Both the position numbers and the translations under genes were made by a program. Source: Hydrogenophaga sp. BPS33 (GTDB lineage: Bacteria > Pseudomonadota > Gammaproteobacteria > Burkholderiales > Burkholderiaceae_C). From it: 64,000 bases of DNA. The DNA lies in assembly GCF_009859475.1 (NCBI RefSeq), contig NZ_CP044549.1, positions 4,278,001 to 4,342,000 on the forward strand. The letters are read 5' to 3'. Below, piece after piece: positions 19,391 to 28,174 of the stretch (its first letter is position 1; every line of letters begins with the position of its first letter). The notes beneath the pieces are model-generated. The model was not told the DNA's origin, ran no database searches, and worked only from the letters and a program-made list of their open reading frames with translations.

Positions 19391-19714
19391 GTTCTCCGGC
19401 GCACGCTCGCGGTCGTATACCCGTGCACGCCTTCACCCCTTCGTCAACACCGTGTTGGGCACGCAAACACCCAGGCAACCGCGAATGGCACCTGCGCCCG
19501 GACACCCACACCATCGACCCTAGTGGCACCTGGGCGCACCAGCGAGGGGCCGGCGAAAACCCGGTGCGAGCCACCCTGCCACTCTCGACGGATGGTGGGG
19601 TTCGTGGGCGCAGGCGCCATTCGCGGTTGCCTGCACGGGGGCGTACTGCATGCGGTGTTGACGAAGGGGTGGTTGAGCGCACGGGTATGCGACCGAGAGG
19701 TGCGCCGGAGAACG
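19390..19714. repeat. Large imperfect palindrome (about 325 bp) between coxD and coxE
   Basis: The two halves are imperfect reverse complements around a centre at GCCGGC (19549-19554). Examples of matching blocks: CGTTCTCCGGCGCAC (19390-19404) with its complement at 19700-19714; CACCCCTTCGTCAACACCG (19434-19452) with its complement at 19653-19671; CAGGCAACCGCGAATGGC (19472-19489) with its complement at 19615-19632. Pairing is strong over about 110 bp at the outer ends and weaker near the centre. Because of this symmetry both strands translate to related peptides, so no real gene is indicated. Together with the 55-bp repeats it fills the 519-bp gap before coxE. Confidence 0.8.
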
Positions 19715-19801
19715 CGGACCACGCCAGCCGTCAGCGCGAGGTGCAGGCATGAAACGGCGAGGCACAGGCCAACAACCCAGAAGAACACCAGCGGCAAAAA
19801 C

Positions 19802-20977
19802 ATGATCCTGGGCGACGCCAGAAGCGGGAAACTCCCCGACCACATCACCGCCTTCGGCCGCGCGCTGCGCCGTGCCGGCGTGCCGATGGACAGTGAGCGC
19901 ATCGCCAACGCCATCATCGCAACCGAACTCGTGGGCATCGAGCACCGGGAAGACCTGCGCGCCGCACTCGAAACCGTGCTGGTCAGCCGCCAGCAAGACC
20001 TCGCCGTGTTCGGCGAGATGTTCGAAGCCTTCTTCCGCAACCCCGAACTGGCGCAGCAACTGCTCGCGCAAATGTTGCCCAAGGCCGCCAAAGCCCACCC
20101 GGTCAAACGCAAGGCCCGCGTGCAGGAAGCCCTGAGCGTCGCGGGCCTCAAAGCCCGCACACCGAACCAGGGCGAAACCGAACTCAAGTTTGACGCCGCC
20201 ATGACCGCCAGCGACCAGCACCGCCTGCGCCATGCCGACTTCGCCGGTCTCTCCGCCAGCGAGTTTCGCCTCGTCGAACAACTCGTGCGCGACATCCCCC
20301 TGCCCCTGCCGCCCGTGCGCTCGCGCCGCGAACGCGCCGCCGCGCGCGGCCACCGGCCGAACTGGGCGCGTGCTCTGCAGGAAGCCCGCCGGCACGACGG
20401 CGAACTGCTGCGCGTGCCCATGATGAGCCGCCGCCCGCAGCCACTGCCACTGCTGATCCTGGTCGACATCTCCGGCTCCATGGAGCGCTATGCCCGCCTG
20501 CTCCTGGCCTTCCTGCACCAAGCCACGCGCGGCACCCCGCGCACCGCGTTCGCCTTCGGCACCGAACTCACCGATCTGCGCGCCGCGTTCCGCCACCGCG
20601 ACACCGACCAGATGCTCGAACTCGCCAACGCCGCCATCGCCGACTTTGCCGGTGGCACGCGCCTGGGGGCCTCGCTGGCGCAGTTGCGCACGCAACACAA
20701 ACGCAGCCTCGTGGGCCGGCGCACCGTTGTGTTGCTCATCACCGACGGCCTGGACACCGGCGCACCCGAAACGCTGGAAGAGGAACTGCAATGGCTGGGC
20801 CGCCACAGCCGCCGCCTGCTCTGGCTCAACCCACTGCTGCGCTTCGACGGCTACGCGCCGCTGGCGCGCGGTGCCAGCGTGCTGCACCGCCACGCCCACG
20901 GCATGCTCGCCGTGCACAACCTCAGCCGCCTGGAAGACCTCGCGCGGTCCATGGCTGCGTTGTTGAAATGCGGCTGA
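19802..20977 (+). CDS. coxE: VWA-domain protein CoxE
   Basis: VWA CoxE-family protein of 391 residues, the usual partner of the MoxR ATPase in maturation of CO-dehydrogenase-type enzymes. The C-terminal half is a von Willebrand A domain with a complete MIDAS: D222-I-S224-G-S226 (DISGS), the threonine of AGGTRLGASL and the aspartate of LITDGLDTG. The N-terminal half is helical and CoxE-specific. The ATG at 19802 gives MILGDARSGK; the frame is open back into the repeat, but that part is repeat sequence. Spacing from coxD is about 520 bp. Confidence 0.9.
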   Translation: MILGDARSGKLPDHITAFGRALRRAGVPMDSERIANAIIATELVGIEHREDLRAALETVLVSRQQDLAVFGEMFEAFFRNPELAQQLLAQMLPKAAKAHPVKRKARVQEALSVAGLKARTPNQGETELKFDAAMTASDQHRLRHADFAGLSASEFRLVEQLVRDIPLPLPPVRSRRERAAARGHRPNWARALQEARRHDGELLRVPMMSRRPQPLPLLILVDISGSMERYARLLLAFLHQATRGTPRTAFAFGTELTDLRAAFRHRDTDQMLELANAAIADFAGGTRLGASLAQLRTQHKRSLVGRRTVVLLITDGLDTGAPETLEEELQWLGRHSRRLLWLNPLLRFDGYAPLARGASVLHRHAHGMLAVHNLSRLEDLARSMAALLKCG

Positions 20978-21020
20978 AAAACACCCTTTCCTTCATCATC
21001 CGACCCGACAGGAGAACCCC

Positions 21021-21602
21021 ATGGACATGCAAGGCAGCCGCACGCTCGCCGTCACCCAGCAACAGGCCTGGGAAGCCCTCAACGACCCCGAGATGCTCAA
21101 GGCCTGCATTCCGGGCTGCGAGAAATTCGAAGCCACCGAGCCCAACACCTACGCCGTGACCACCGCCATCAAGATCGGCCCGGTCGCCGCGCGCTTCAGC
21201 GGCCGCGTGCTGCTCTCCGACATCGTGCCTCCGCAGTCCTACAAGATCGGTTTTGACGCGCAAGGCGGCGTGGCCGGCTTCGGCAAAGGCGAAGCCGCCG
21301 TGCGGCTCGCACCCCAGGACACGGGCTGCGAACTGAGCTACACCGTGCACTCCACCGTGGGTGGGAAAATTGCCCAGCTGGGCCAACGCCTGATCGACGG
21401 GGCGGCCAAATCCTTGGCCGAAGACTTCTTCCGCCGCTTCGACGAGGCCCTGCAGAACCGCTACCCCAGCGCAGCAGCCGCCGCCACAGCGGTGGTCCCC
21501 ACCGCGCCGGAACCTGCGGCCCGCAAAGGCATGCCGAGCTGGGCCTGGGCGGCCATCGCGGTCGTCGTGGCCGTGGTGATTTACCTGACAACGAAAGGAT
21601 AG
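21021..21602 (+). CDS. coxG: CoxG-like SRPBCC protein with membrane anchor
   Basis: Carbon monoxide dehydrogenase subunit G family, 193 residues. The SRPBCC (START-like) domain spans about residues 1-150 (opening MDMQGSRTLAVTQQQAWEAL), then a linker rich in Ala and Pro, then a C-terminal transmembrane helix (WAWAAIAVVVAVVIYL, about 171-187). CoxG is thought to attach the enzyme to the inner membrane. ACAGGAG precedes the start. It lies 43 bp after coxE and 5 bp before the XdhC gene. Confidence 0.9.
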   Translation: MDMQGSRTLAVTQQQAWEALNDPEMLKACIPGCEKFEATEPNTYAVTTAIKIGPVAARFSGRVLLSDIVPPQSYKIGFDAQGGVAGFGKGEAAVRLAPQDTGCELSYTVHSTVGGKIAQLGQRLIDGAAKSLAEDFFRRFDEALQNRYPSAAAAATAVVPTAPEPAARKGMPSWAWAAIAVVVAVVIYLTTKG

Positions 21603-21607
21603 AGAGA

Positions 21608-22684
21608 GTGGAAAACCTGGATGTCACCGTTCTGCGCACCCTGCAAGGCTGGCGCGCGCAAGGACAGCGCGCCCTGCTCGCCACGGTTGTGCGCACCTGG
21701 GGCTCGTCGCCGCGCCCGGTAGGTTCGGTGATGGCCCTGTGCGAAACCGGTGCCGTGGTCGGCTCGGTCTCGGGCGGCTGCATCGAAGACGACCTGATCT
21801 ACCGCTACAGCCGCGCCCATGGCGCCGTGCAAGGCAGCAGCGCGCCCGCCGGCATCACACACGAGATCCCTACCGGCGCGCCCGAGCGCGTGAAGTACGG
21901 CGTGAGCGCCGACGAAGCCCACCGCTTCGGCCTGCCCTGCGGTGGCACGCTGGAACTCGTGCTCGAGTTCAACCCCGACGCCACCTCGCTCGCCGAGCTG
22001 GTGGGCACGCTGGCCAGTGGCCATCTGGTGGAGCGCCGCACCGAGCTGGCCAGCGGCCGCGTGGAGCTGCGCGCCGCCGCCACGCCGGCCGCGCTGAGCG
22101 ATGAAGGGGGGTGGCTGAGCAACACCTTCGGCCCCGAATACCGCATGCTGCTCATCGGCGCGGGCCAGCTCACCGAGTACCTCGCCACCATGGCGCTGTT
22201 CAACGGCTTCGCGGTCACCGTGTGCGACCCGCGCGAGGAATACCGCGGCGCCTGGGCCGTGCCCGGTGTGGCCATCGCCACCGACATGCCCGACGACGTG
22301 GTGCGCGCCTTCAACGTCGACCGCCGCAGTTGCGTGATCGCGCTCACGCACGACCCCAAGCTCGACGACCTGGCCCTGCTCGAAGCGCTGGAAACCGACG
22401 CCTTCTACGTCGGCGCGATCGGCTCGCGCCGCAACAACGAAGCGCGCCACGCCCGCATGATCGAGCACTTCGACCAGACACCCGAAAGCCTGGCGCGCCT
22501 GCGCGGCCCGATCGGCATCTACATCGGCAGCAAGACGCCCGCCGAGATCGCGGTGAGCGTGATGGCCGAGGTATTGGCGGTGAAGAACGGCGTGCCGCTG
22601 CCGCGTGACATGGAAGTGGCGAACGCGAAGAACACGCTGGCGGCGGCCGAAGCCTCGGCCCCCACCTGCTTCGTCTCGCCATGA
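21608..22684 (+). CDS. coxF: XdhC/CoxF-family molybdenum cofactor maturation protein
   Basis: XdhC-type chaperone of 358 residues that binds molybdopterin and assists sulfuration and insertion of the cofactor. The N-terminal XdhC/CoxI domain carries the SVSGGCIEDDL motif (residues 56-66); the C-terminal Rossmann domain begins near YRMLLIGAGQLTEYLA and contains GAIGSRRNNEARHARM. The start is a GTG (21608) with AAAGGAT upstream, 5 bp after coxG. Its end overlaps the cytidylyltransferase gene by 4 bp. Confidence 0.9.
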   Translation: MENLDVTVLRTLQGWRAQGQRALLATVVRTWGSSPRPVGSVMALCETGAVVGSVSGGCIEDDLIYRYSRAHGAVQGSSAPAGITHEIPTGAPERVKYGVSADEAHRFGLPCGGTLELVLEFNPDATSLAELVGTLASGHLVERRTELASGRVELRAAATPAALSDEGGWLSNTFGPEYRMLLIGAGQLTEYLATMALFNGFAVTVCDPREEYRGAWAVPGVAIATDMPDDVVRAFNVDRRSCVIALTHDPKLDDLALLEALETDAFYVGAIGSRRNNEARHARMIEHFDQTPESLARLRGPIGIYIGSKTPAEIAVSVMAEVLAVKNGVPLPRDMEVANAKNTLAAAEASAPTCFVSP

Positions 22685-23319
22685 AAACCGGTTTCGTCAT
22701 CCTCGCGGCCGGCGCGGGCCGGCGCATGGGCGGCGTCGCCAAATGCCTGCTGGAGCTCGAAGGCCGCAGCCTGCTGGAGCGCCTGCTCACCCACCTGCAG
22801 CCGCTGCGCGGCAAGGCACGGCACGACCTGGTGCTGGTGCTCGGCCACCACGCACACGACATCCAGGCCCATGTGGCCCGGTTGCCGCCAGCGATCGAGC
22901 CGCTGTGCGTGATCAACCCACGCCCGGAAGACGACACCGCGTCATCGTTGCGCGCCGGCCTGCGCGCCTTGGCGCACGACGTCCAGCAGGTGGTGGTCCT
23001 GCTGGCCGACCAGCCCCTGATCGACACGGCCGACGTGCAGGCCGCGCTGGACGCCTTCGCCGCGCGCGGTCCGGGCATCCGTGTGCAGGTGCCCCGGGTG
23101 CACGGTCAGCCAGGGCATCCGGTGATCTTCGACGCCCACGTGCGGCAAGCCCTGATCGGCCCACTGCAACCCAGCCTGCGCCAGTGGCGCGCCGCACACC
23201 CCGAGGCAGTGCGCCTGTGGGCCGTCGACAACCCCCACTACACGCGCGACCTGGACACCCCGGCCGACCTCAACGAGCTGGTGCGCGAGACCCGCTGGAG
23301 TTGGCGCTGGCCGGGCTAG
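22681..23319 (+). CDS. mocA: MobA-like nucleotidyltransferase, probable molybdenum cofactor cytidylyltransferase
   Basis: Transfers CMP from CTP to molybdopterin to form the MCD cofactor used by CO-dehydrogenase-type enzymes. The 212 residues open with the nucleotide-binding loop LAAGAGRRMGG (8-18) and keep K21; the metal-binding region reads LLADQPLIDTAD. The match to MocA is inferred from context: it overlaps coxF and ends the enzyme operon, and the large subunit is of the MCD-binding class. A MobA (guanylyl) role is less likely here. Confidence 0.85.
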   Translation: MKTGFVILAAGAGRRMGGVAKCLLELEGRSLLERLLTHLQPLRGKARHDLVLVLGHHAHDIQAHVARLPPAIEPLCVINPRPEDDTASSLRAGLRALAHDVQQVVVLLADQPLIDTADVQAALDAFAARGPGIRVQVPRVHGQPGHPVIFDAHVRQALIGPLQPSLRQWRAAHPEAVRLWAVDNPHYTRDLDTPADLNELVRETRWSWRWPG

Positions 23320-23380
23320 GGCTGGCGGGGGATGCGCGGGCAGCCGAACGCTGCTCTAATGGCAGGCACTCTCTCGCTTC

Positions 23381-24547
23381 ATGCGTCATCTCCAGCCCGG
23401 CCCCGGCCCAGCCACCACACAGACGATCGTGACCTCACAGCCCCTGCTCCCGGTGTCCCAGCCCCAGCGGCTTGCCCAGATCGAGCATGCGCGCCAGCTG
23501 GTTCTGGAACACCGCGCACCGCAGGCACAGCCGCTGCTGGCGCCCTGGGTGGAGCGCTCGTGGCAGCGCTGCCTGACCATGGGCTTCGAGCCGCGCCAGC
23601 ACGTCGCCTTCGCACCCGTGAGCACCGGCGCCATGCAGCATGCGCTGGAGGCCAACCAACTGCTGCTGCGCGCTGCGGCGCCGGTGATCCAGTCGCTCAC
23701 CCGCGCCATGGCGCACACGCGCTACTTCGCCATCCTCACCGACGCGCACGGCGTGGTGATCAATGTCAACGGCCCGGTCGATCGCAACGACCCGCGGGCG
23801 GCCAACATCGCGCGCGTGGGCGTGGACCTGTCCGAACGCGCCGTGGGCACCACCGCCATCGGCGCCACGCTGGCCGAGCTGCAGCCGGTGTGGCTGCACC
23901 GGGGTGAACACTTCTACGACGACACCAGCATCTACAGTTGCGCGGGCGCGCCCATCTGGGGGCCGGATGGGCAGTGCGTCGGCATGCTCGACCTCACGGG
24001 CGTGAACGTGATCGAGCAACCCGCGCTCAAGCACCTCGTCACGCAATCGGCGCGCAGCATCGAAAACGCCCTCACCCTGGCCCAGCCGCACCGCCTGCTG
24101 CTGTGCCTGAACTGGCCCGGACGCGTGCATGGCGACGACAGCGATGGCCTGGTCTGCGTCGACAGCGACGGCCTGGTGGCCGCGCTCAACCGCCCCGCGG
24201 CGGACATGCTCGGCGTCGTGCCCGGCATGTCGCCCGGCCACTGCAGCGAACTGTTCGCGGTGCCGGTGGAGACGCTGTTCGACGCTGCGCGTGCGCAACG
24301 CGGACCGGTGGAAGTCCCCCTGTGGTCGGGCTTGCGCCTGAGCGTGCTGGCGCAACTCAATCCCGGCGGCGAACGCGGCCCTGTGCACAGCCCCCACCGC
24401 GGCGCGCCCCTCAAGGACGTGGAGACCGCGCTGATCCGCAAGGCGGTGGACGACGCGCGCGGCAACGTGAAGGAAGCCGCCCGCGCCCTGGGTATCAGCC
24501 GCGCCACGGTCTACCGCAAGCTGGGCGCGCAGCGCGAGCGGGGTTAG
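23381..24547 (+). CDS. GAF-domain Fis-type regulator lacking an AAA+ domain
   Basis: Regulator of 388 residues related to AcoR. The N-terminal part (from about residue 50, WVERSWQRCL) and the GAF domain (about 90-225, with DLSERAVGTTAIG and YSCAGAPIW) are AcoR-like. A PAS-like stretch follows (GDDSDGLVCVDSDGLVAALNR), then a Fis HTH at the end (about 345-385: KEAARALGISRATVYRKLG). No Walker motifs or GAFTGA loop are present, so it should not drive sigma-54 promoters. Its position at the end of the cox cluster suggests it controls that operon. Confidence 0.8.
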   Translation: MRHLQPGPGPATTQTIVTSQPLLPVSQPQRLAQIEHARQLVLEHRAPQAQPLLAPWVERSWQRCLTMGFEPRQHVAFAPVSTGAMQHALEANQLLLRAAAPVIQSLTRAMAHTRYFAILTDAHGVVINVNGPVDRNDPRAANIARVGVDLSERAVGTTAIGATLAELQPVWLHRGEHFYDDTSIYSCAGAPIWGPDGQCVGMLDLTGVNVIEQPALKHLVTQSARSIENALTLAQPHRLLLCLNWPGRVHGDDSDGLVCVDSDGLVAALNRPAADMLGVVPGMSPGHCSELFAVPVETLFDAARAQRGPVEVPLWSGLRLSVLAQLNPGGERGPVHSPHRGAPLKDVETALIRKAVDDARGNVKEAARALGISRATVYRKLGAQRERG

Positions 24548-24587
24548 GGGTTAGCGTCTGGGTCGGGAGACCGACCGGTCCAACGCC

Positions 24588-25379
24588 TCATTCCGGCAGC
24601 GCCACCACCAGCGAAGCGGCGCCCATGCTCGCCGTGGCCACCGCACCCACCCTGGCGGCGAAAGGATGTGGTGCGAAACCCACCCAATGCCCGCCGCCCT
24701 TGAGCGCCAGCACCACTTCGTCGCGCACCCCGCCCGCGGTGATGCGCTCGACCTTGCCACCGAGCCGGCACGTGGCGAGGTCATGGGACTCCAGCGGCGC
24801 TGAGCCCGTTGCCACGATCACCGCCGTGGCCTTGCACAAGAGCAGCACCGGTCGACCCGGTTCGAGCGCCAGCAGATCCGCGCTTTCCCGCGTGACACTC
24901 GCACGCAGCACGGCGCCGCCCGCGCTCTCGGCATGCACCCACACGGTGGGATCGTCGTCGGCCACCGCTTCGCAACGCAGCACGGTGCAGGGCAACTGGT
25001 TGCGCATGCTGGTGCGCAGGCCCAGTCCCGCGGCCAGGACGCGTCCCCCCGCAAAGCGCGTCAAGACCTGCTGACGCGCCTGCGCCAGCGCATCGGCCAA
25101 CGCGAGCAGTTGCTGACCCTGCGCGGTGATCTGCGCGCCACCTCCACCCGCGCCACCCACCGTGCGGTCCACCAACGGCTGCCCGCTCAGGCTGGAGAGC
25201 GTGTCGATCGCTTGCCACGCTGCCTTGTAGCTGATGCCCACCTCGCGCGCCGCCTGCGAAATGGAGCAGCCCGCGGCGACCTGGCGCAGCACGTCCAGGC
25301 GCTTGTCGGCGCTGCTGTCGACCAGGGCCTGGGGCAGCGCCTGGAGGCCCTTGAGGGCATTGGGTTTTCTGGAAGCCAT
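24588..25379 (-). CDS. modE: Molybdate-responsive repressor ModE
   Basis: Molybdate-binding repressor of 263 residues. The N-terminal winged HTH of the ModE/LysR type spans about 20-90 (SISQAAREVGISYKAAWQAID, cut here at its core). Two tandem Mop/TOBE domains follow: one with TSMRNQLPCTVL near 135, one with ESHDLATCRLGGKVERI near 205. It is divergent from modA, with the inverted repeat 25408-25430 between them. Full-length ModE with both ligand domains is intact. Confidence 0.92.
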   Translation of the reverse strand: MASRKPNALKGLQALPQALVDSSADKRLDVLRQVAAGCSISQAAREVGISYKAAWQAIDTLSSLSGQPLVDRTVGGAGGGGAQITAQGQQLLALADALAQARQQVLTRFAGGRVLAAGLGLRTSMRNQLPCTVLRCEAVADDDPTVWVHAESAGGAVLRASVTRESADLLALEPGRPVLLLCKATAVIVATGSAPLESHDLATCRLGGKVERITAGGVRDEVVLALKGGGHWVGFAPHPFAARVGAVATASMGAASLVVALPE

Positions 25380-25407
25380 GAGAGTTCGACGAGCGCTTAT
25401 ACTGCAC

Positions 25408-25430
25408 CGCTATTCTTATTTGGAATAGCG
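25408..25430. promoter_or_regulatory. ModE operator
   Basis: Perfect inverted repeat CGCTATTC-N7-GAATAGCG between the divergent modE and modA genes, 24 bp before the modA start. The half site extends outward to ATCGCTAT on the right, close to the known ModE half-site. Occupancy by Mo-bound ModE would shut down modABC and perhaps modE itself. Confidence 0.75.
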
Positions 25431-25453
25431 ATTTCTGACCCAAGGAGTTCCCG

Positions 25454-26209
25454 ATGTTCGCACGTTCTTTTCTGCGCTGGCAGCTGCTCGCCCTGGCTGC
25501 CATGGCCGGTTCGCTGCACGCGGCCGAAGCCAACGTGGCCGTGGCCGCCAACTTTGCCGACCCCATCAAGGCCGTGGCCTCGGTGTTGCAGAAGACCACC
25601 GGCCACACGCTGAAAATCACCGTGGGCGCAACCGGTGGCCTGTACGCCCAGATCAAGAACGGCGCGCCGTTCGACGTGATGCTGGCGGCCGACACCAAGA
25701 CACCGGCCCAACTCGAAACCGATGGTCTGGCGCAACCCCACAGCCGTTTCACCTACGCCACGGGCAAGCTGGTGCTGTGGTCGGCCGACGCCGCCAAGGT
25801 CGACGCGCAAGGCAGCGTGCTCAAGGGCGAAGACTTTCGCAAGCTGGCCATCGCCAACCCCAAGACCGCGCCCTATGGCGCGGCGGCCGTGGAGGTGATG
25901 AACAAGCTCGGCCTGTCCGCCGCGCTCACGCCCAAGCTCGTGCAGGGCGAGAGCATCGGACAGACCTACAACTTCGCGCACACCGGCAACGCCGAGATCG
26001 CCTTCGTGGCCATGTCCCAGGTGTTGAACGAGGGCCGCCTCAAGAACGGCTCGATGTGGGTGGTGCCGCAGAACCTGTACGCGCCCATCCAGCAGGACGC
26101 GGTGCTGCTCAAGCGCGCCGCGGACAACGAAGCCGCCGTGGCGCTGATGAAGCTGCTCAAGAGCGACAACATCAAGACGCTGATCCGCTCGTACGGCTAC
26201 AGTATTTGA
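25454..26209 (+). CDS. modA: Molybdate ABC transporter substrate-binding protein
   Basis: Periplasmic molybdate/tungstate-binding protein, 251 residues. The signal peptide is cut near residue 23 (SLHAAEA). The ligand site typical of ModA is seen in AANFADPIKAV and in the TVGATGGLYAQIKNGAPFDV region (loop residues that cap the oxyanion). AAGGAG just upstream gives the ATG at 25454. First gene of modABC, behind the ModE operator. Confidence 0.95.
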   Translation: MFARSFLRWQLLALAAMAGSLHAAEANVAVAANFADPIKAVASVLQKTTGHTLKITVGATGGLYAQIKNGAPFDVMLAADTKTPAQLETDGLAQPHSRFTYATGKLVLWSADAAKVDAQGSVLKGEDFRKLAIANPKTAPYGAAAVEVMNKLGLSAALTPKLVQGESIGQTYNFAHTGNAEIAFVAMSQVLNEGRLKNGSMWVVPQNLYAPIQQDAVLLKRAADNEAAVALMKLLKSDNIKTLIRSYGYSI

Positions 26210-26234
26210 ACGACCCATTTGACACCAGGGCCCC

Positions 26235-26918
26235 GTGCTGCTCACCCCGTCCGACCTGCAGGCCATCGGCCTCACGCTCCAAGTCGCCAGCCTGACCACG
26301 CTGATCCTGCTGCTGGTGGGCGTGCCGCTGGCGTGGTGGCTGGCGCGCAGCCCGTCGGCGTGGAGCCGGCCCATCGGCGCGCTGGTGTCCATGCCGCTGG
26401 TGTTGCCACCCTCGGTGCTGGGGTTCTACCTGCTGGTGCTCATGGGGCCCCATGGCCCGGTGGGCCAATGGACCCAGGCACTCGGCCTGGGCGTGCTCAC
26501 CTTCAGTTTCCCTGGCCTGGTGATCGCCTCGGTGTTCTACTCGCTGCCCTTCATGGTGCAACCGGTGCAGAACGCCATGCAGTCCCTGGGTGACCGCCCG
26601 CTGGAAGCCGCCGCGAGCCTGCGCGCCTCGCCGCTGGACACCTTCCTCACGGTGGTGCTGCCCCTGTGCAAACCGGGCCTGGTCACCGGCGTCATCATGA
26701 GCTTTGCGCACACCGTGGGCGAGTTCGGCGTGGTGCTCATGGTGGGTGGCAACATCCCGGGCGTGACACGCGTGATCTCGGTGCAGATCTTCGACCACGT
26801 CGAGGCGCTGGAATACGGGGATGCGCACCGCCTCGCGGCCATCATGCTGGGCTTTTCCTTCGTGGTCCTGCTCACCCTGCAGCTCTACAACCGGCGCCAG
26901 CGCGTCCGCCAGGCATGA
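26235..26918 (+). CDS. modB: Molybdate ABC transporter permease
   Basis: Inner-membrane permease of 227 residues with about five or six transmembrane helices. The coupling motif for the ATPase is the EAAASLRASPLDTFLTVVLP stretch (residues 136-155), the EAA-loop of ABC permeases. The GTG at 26235 is the likely start, 25 bp after modA. Intermediate gene of modABC. Confidence 0.94.
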   Translation: MLLTPSDLQAIGLTLQVASLTTLILLLVGVPLAWWLARSPSAWSRPIGALVSMPLVLPPSVLGFYLLVLMGPHGPVGQWTQALGLGVLTFSFPGLVIASVFYSLPFMVQPVQNAMQSLGDRPLEAAASLRASPLDTFLTVVLPLCKPGLVTGVIMSFAHTVGEFGVVLMVGGNIPGVTRVISVQIFDHVEALEYGDAHRLAAIMLGFSFVVLLTLQLYNRRQRVRQA

Positions 26919-26979
26919 GCGCCGCCCGGCCGCTCCGAAGGCGCTCGGCCCCGCAGTGCACAGCACGGAGGGTAGTCCA

Positions 26980-28077
26980 GTGAGCGCCGAAGGCTTGCAA
27001 CTCTGCGCGAAGCTGCAGCGCCCCGGCTTCCTGCTCGACGTCGATCTGCGCCTGCCCGCGCGCGGGGTGAGCGTGCTGTTCGGCCCCTCGGGCTCGGGAA
27101 AAACCACCTGCCTGCGCGTGCTCGCCGGCCTGGAGCCCAAGGCCAGCGGCCGGGTGCGCGTGGGCGACGAGCTGTGGCAGGACAGCGCCCAGCGCCTCAT
27201 GCGCCCGGTGCACCGGCGCGCGCTGGGCTACGTGTTCCAGGAAGCCAGCCTGTTCGACCACCTGAACGTGCAAGGCAACCTGATGTTCGGCTTCAAGCGC
27301 ACGCCCGTGGCGGAACGCCGCCACCCCTGGGACCATGGGCTCGAATTGCTCGGTATCGCCCACCTGTTGCAACGCTTGCCGCACGAACTCTCGGGTGGTG
27401 AGCGCCAGCGTGTGGCCATCGCGCGCGCACTGGCCACGAGCCCGCGCGTGCTGTTGATGGACGAGCCGCTGGCGGCTCTGGACGCCGCGCGCAAGGCCGA
27501 GATCCTGCCCTGGCTGGAGCAACTGCACGAGCGGCTCGACATCCCGGTGGTCTACGTCACGCACTCGCCCGACGAACTCGCACGCCTGGGCGACCACGTG
27601 GTGCTGCTGGACGCGGGCCGCGTGCGCGCGCAAGGCCCGGTGCTGGACCTGATCACGCGCCTGGACCTGCCGCTGGCGCATGGCGACACGGCCGCCGCGC
27701 TCATCGATGCCCGTGCCGTGGGCTTCTCGGCCTGCGACCACCTGGGCGAGTTCGAGTTCGATGGCGGCCGCCTGCTCTTGCCACAGGCCAGTGCCCTGCC
27801 CGCGCTGACCCCGGTGCGCATCCGCATCCAGGCGCGCGACGTGAGTCTCTCCTTGCAGATGCCGGAGCAGACCAGCGTGCTCAACGTATTGCCGGCCCGT
27901 GTGGCCGACATCGCGAACGACACCCCGGGCCACGTGCTGGTGGGCCTGCAACTGGGCGACGGCTCCCGGCGAGCGCGCCTGCTCTCGCGCATCAGCGAGC
28001 TCTCGGCGCGCCGGCTCGGGCTGGCGCCAGGCGTGGCGGTCTTCGCGCAGATCAAAGGCGTGGCGCTCATGCGCTGA
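26980..28077 (+). CDS. modC: Molybdate ABC transporter ATP-binding protein
   Basis: ATPase of the molybdate importer, 365 residues. Walker A GPSGSGKT (35-42), signature LSGGERQR (about 137-144) and Walker B VLLMDEPLAALD are intact; the C-terminal Mop/TOBE domain (about 295-363) is the ModC hallmark. The start is a GTG at 26980 with GGAGGG at 26967-26972 in ideal position; the frame is open upstream through the modB tail but has no similarity. Confidence 0.94.
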   Translation: MSAEGLQLCAKLQRPGFLLDVDLRLPARGVSVLFGPSGSGKTTCLRVLAGLEPKASGRVRVGDELWQDSAQRLMRPVHRRALGYVFQEASLFDHLNVQGNLMFGFKRTPVAERRHPWDHGLELLGIAHLLQRLPHELSGGERQRVAIARALATSPRVLLMDEPLAALDAARKAEILPWLEQLHERLDIPVVYVTHSPDELARLGDHVVLLDAGRVRAQGPVLDLITRLDLPLAHGDTAAALIDARAVGFSACDHLGEFEFDGGRLLLPQASALPALTPVRIRIQARDVSLSLQMPEQTSVLNVLPARVADIANDTPGHVLVGLQLGDGSRRARLLSRISELSARRLGLAPGVAVFAQIKGVALMR

Positions 28078-28174
28078 GGCCGTGGTCCCGTGGCGCCCTA
28101 TCGGGAGCAACACCCTTGACCAGACGGTGCACAAGGATCAATGTGAAGGCCCTGTCACCAACGAAAGGCCTTCG

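Noticed and set aside
19379..19801. Open frames on both strands in the coxD-coxE gap
   Set aside because: They arise from the palindrome and translate to mutually related peptides on the two strands; no true gene is supported.
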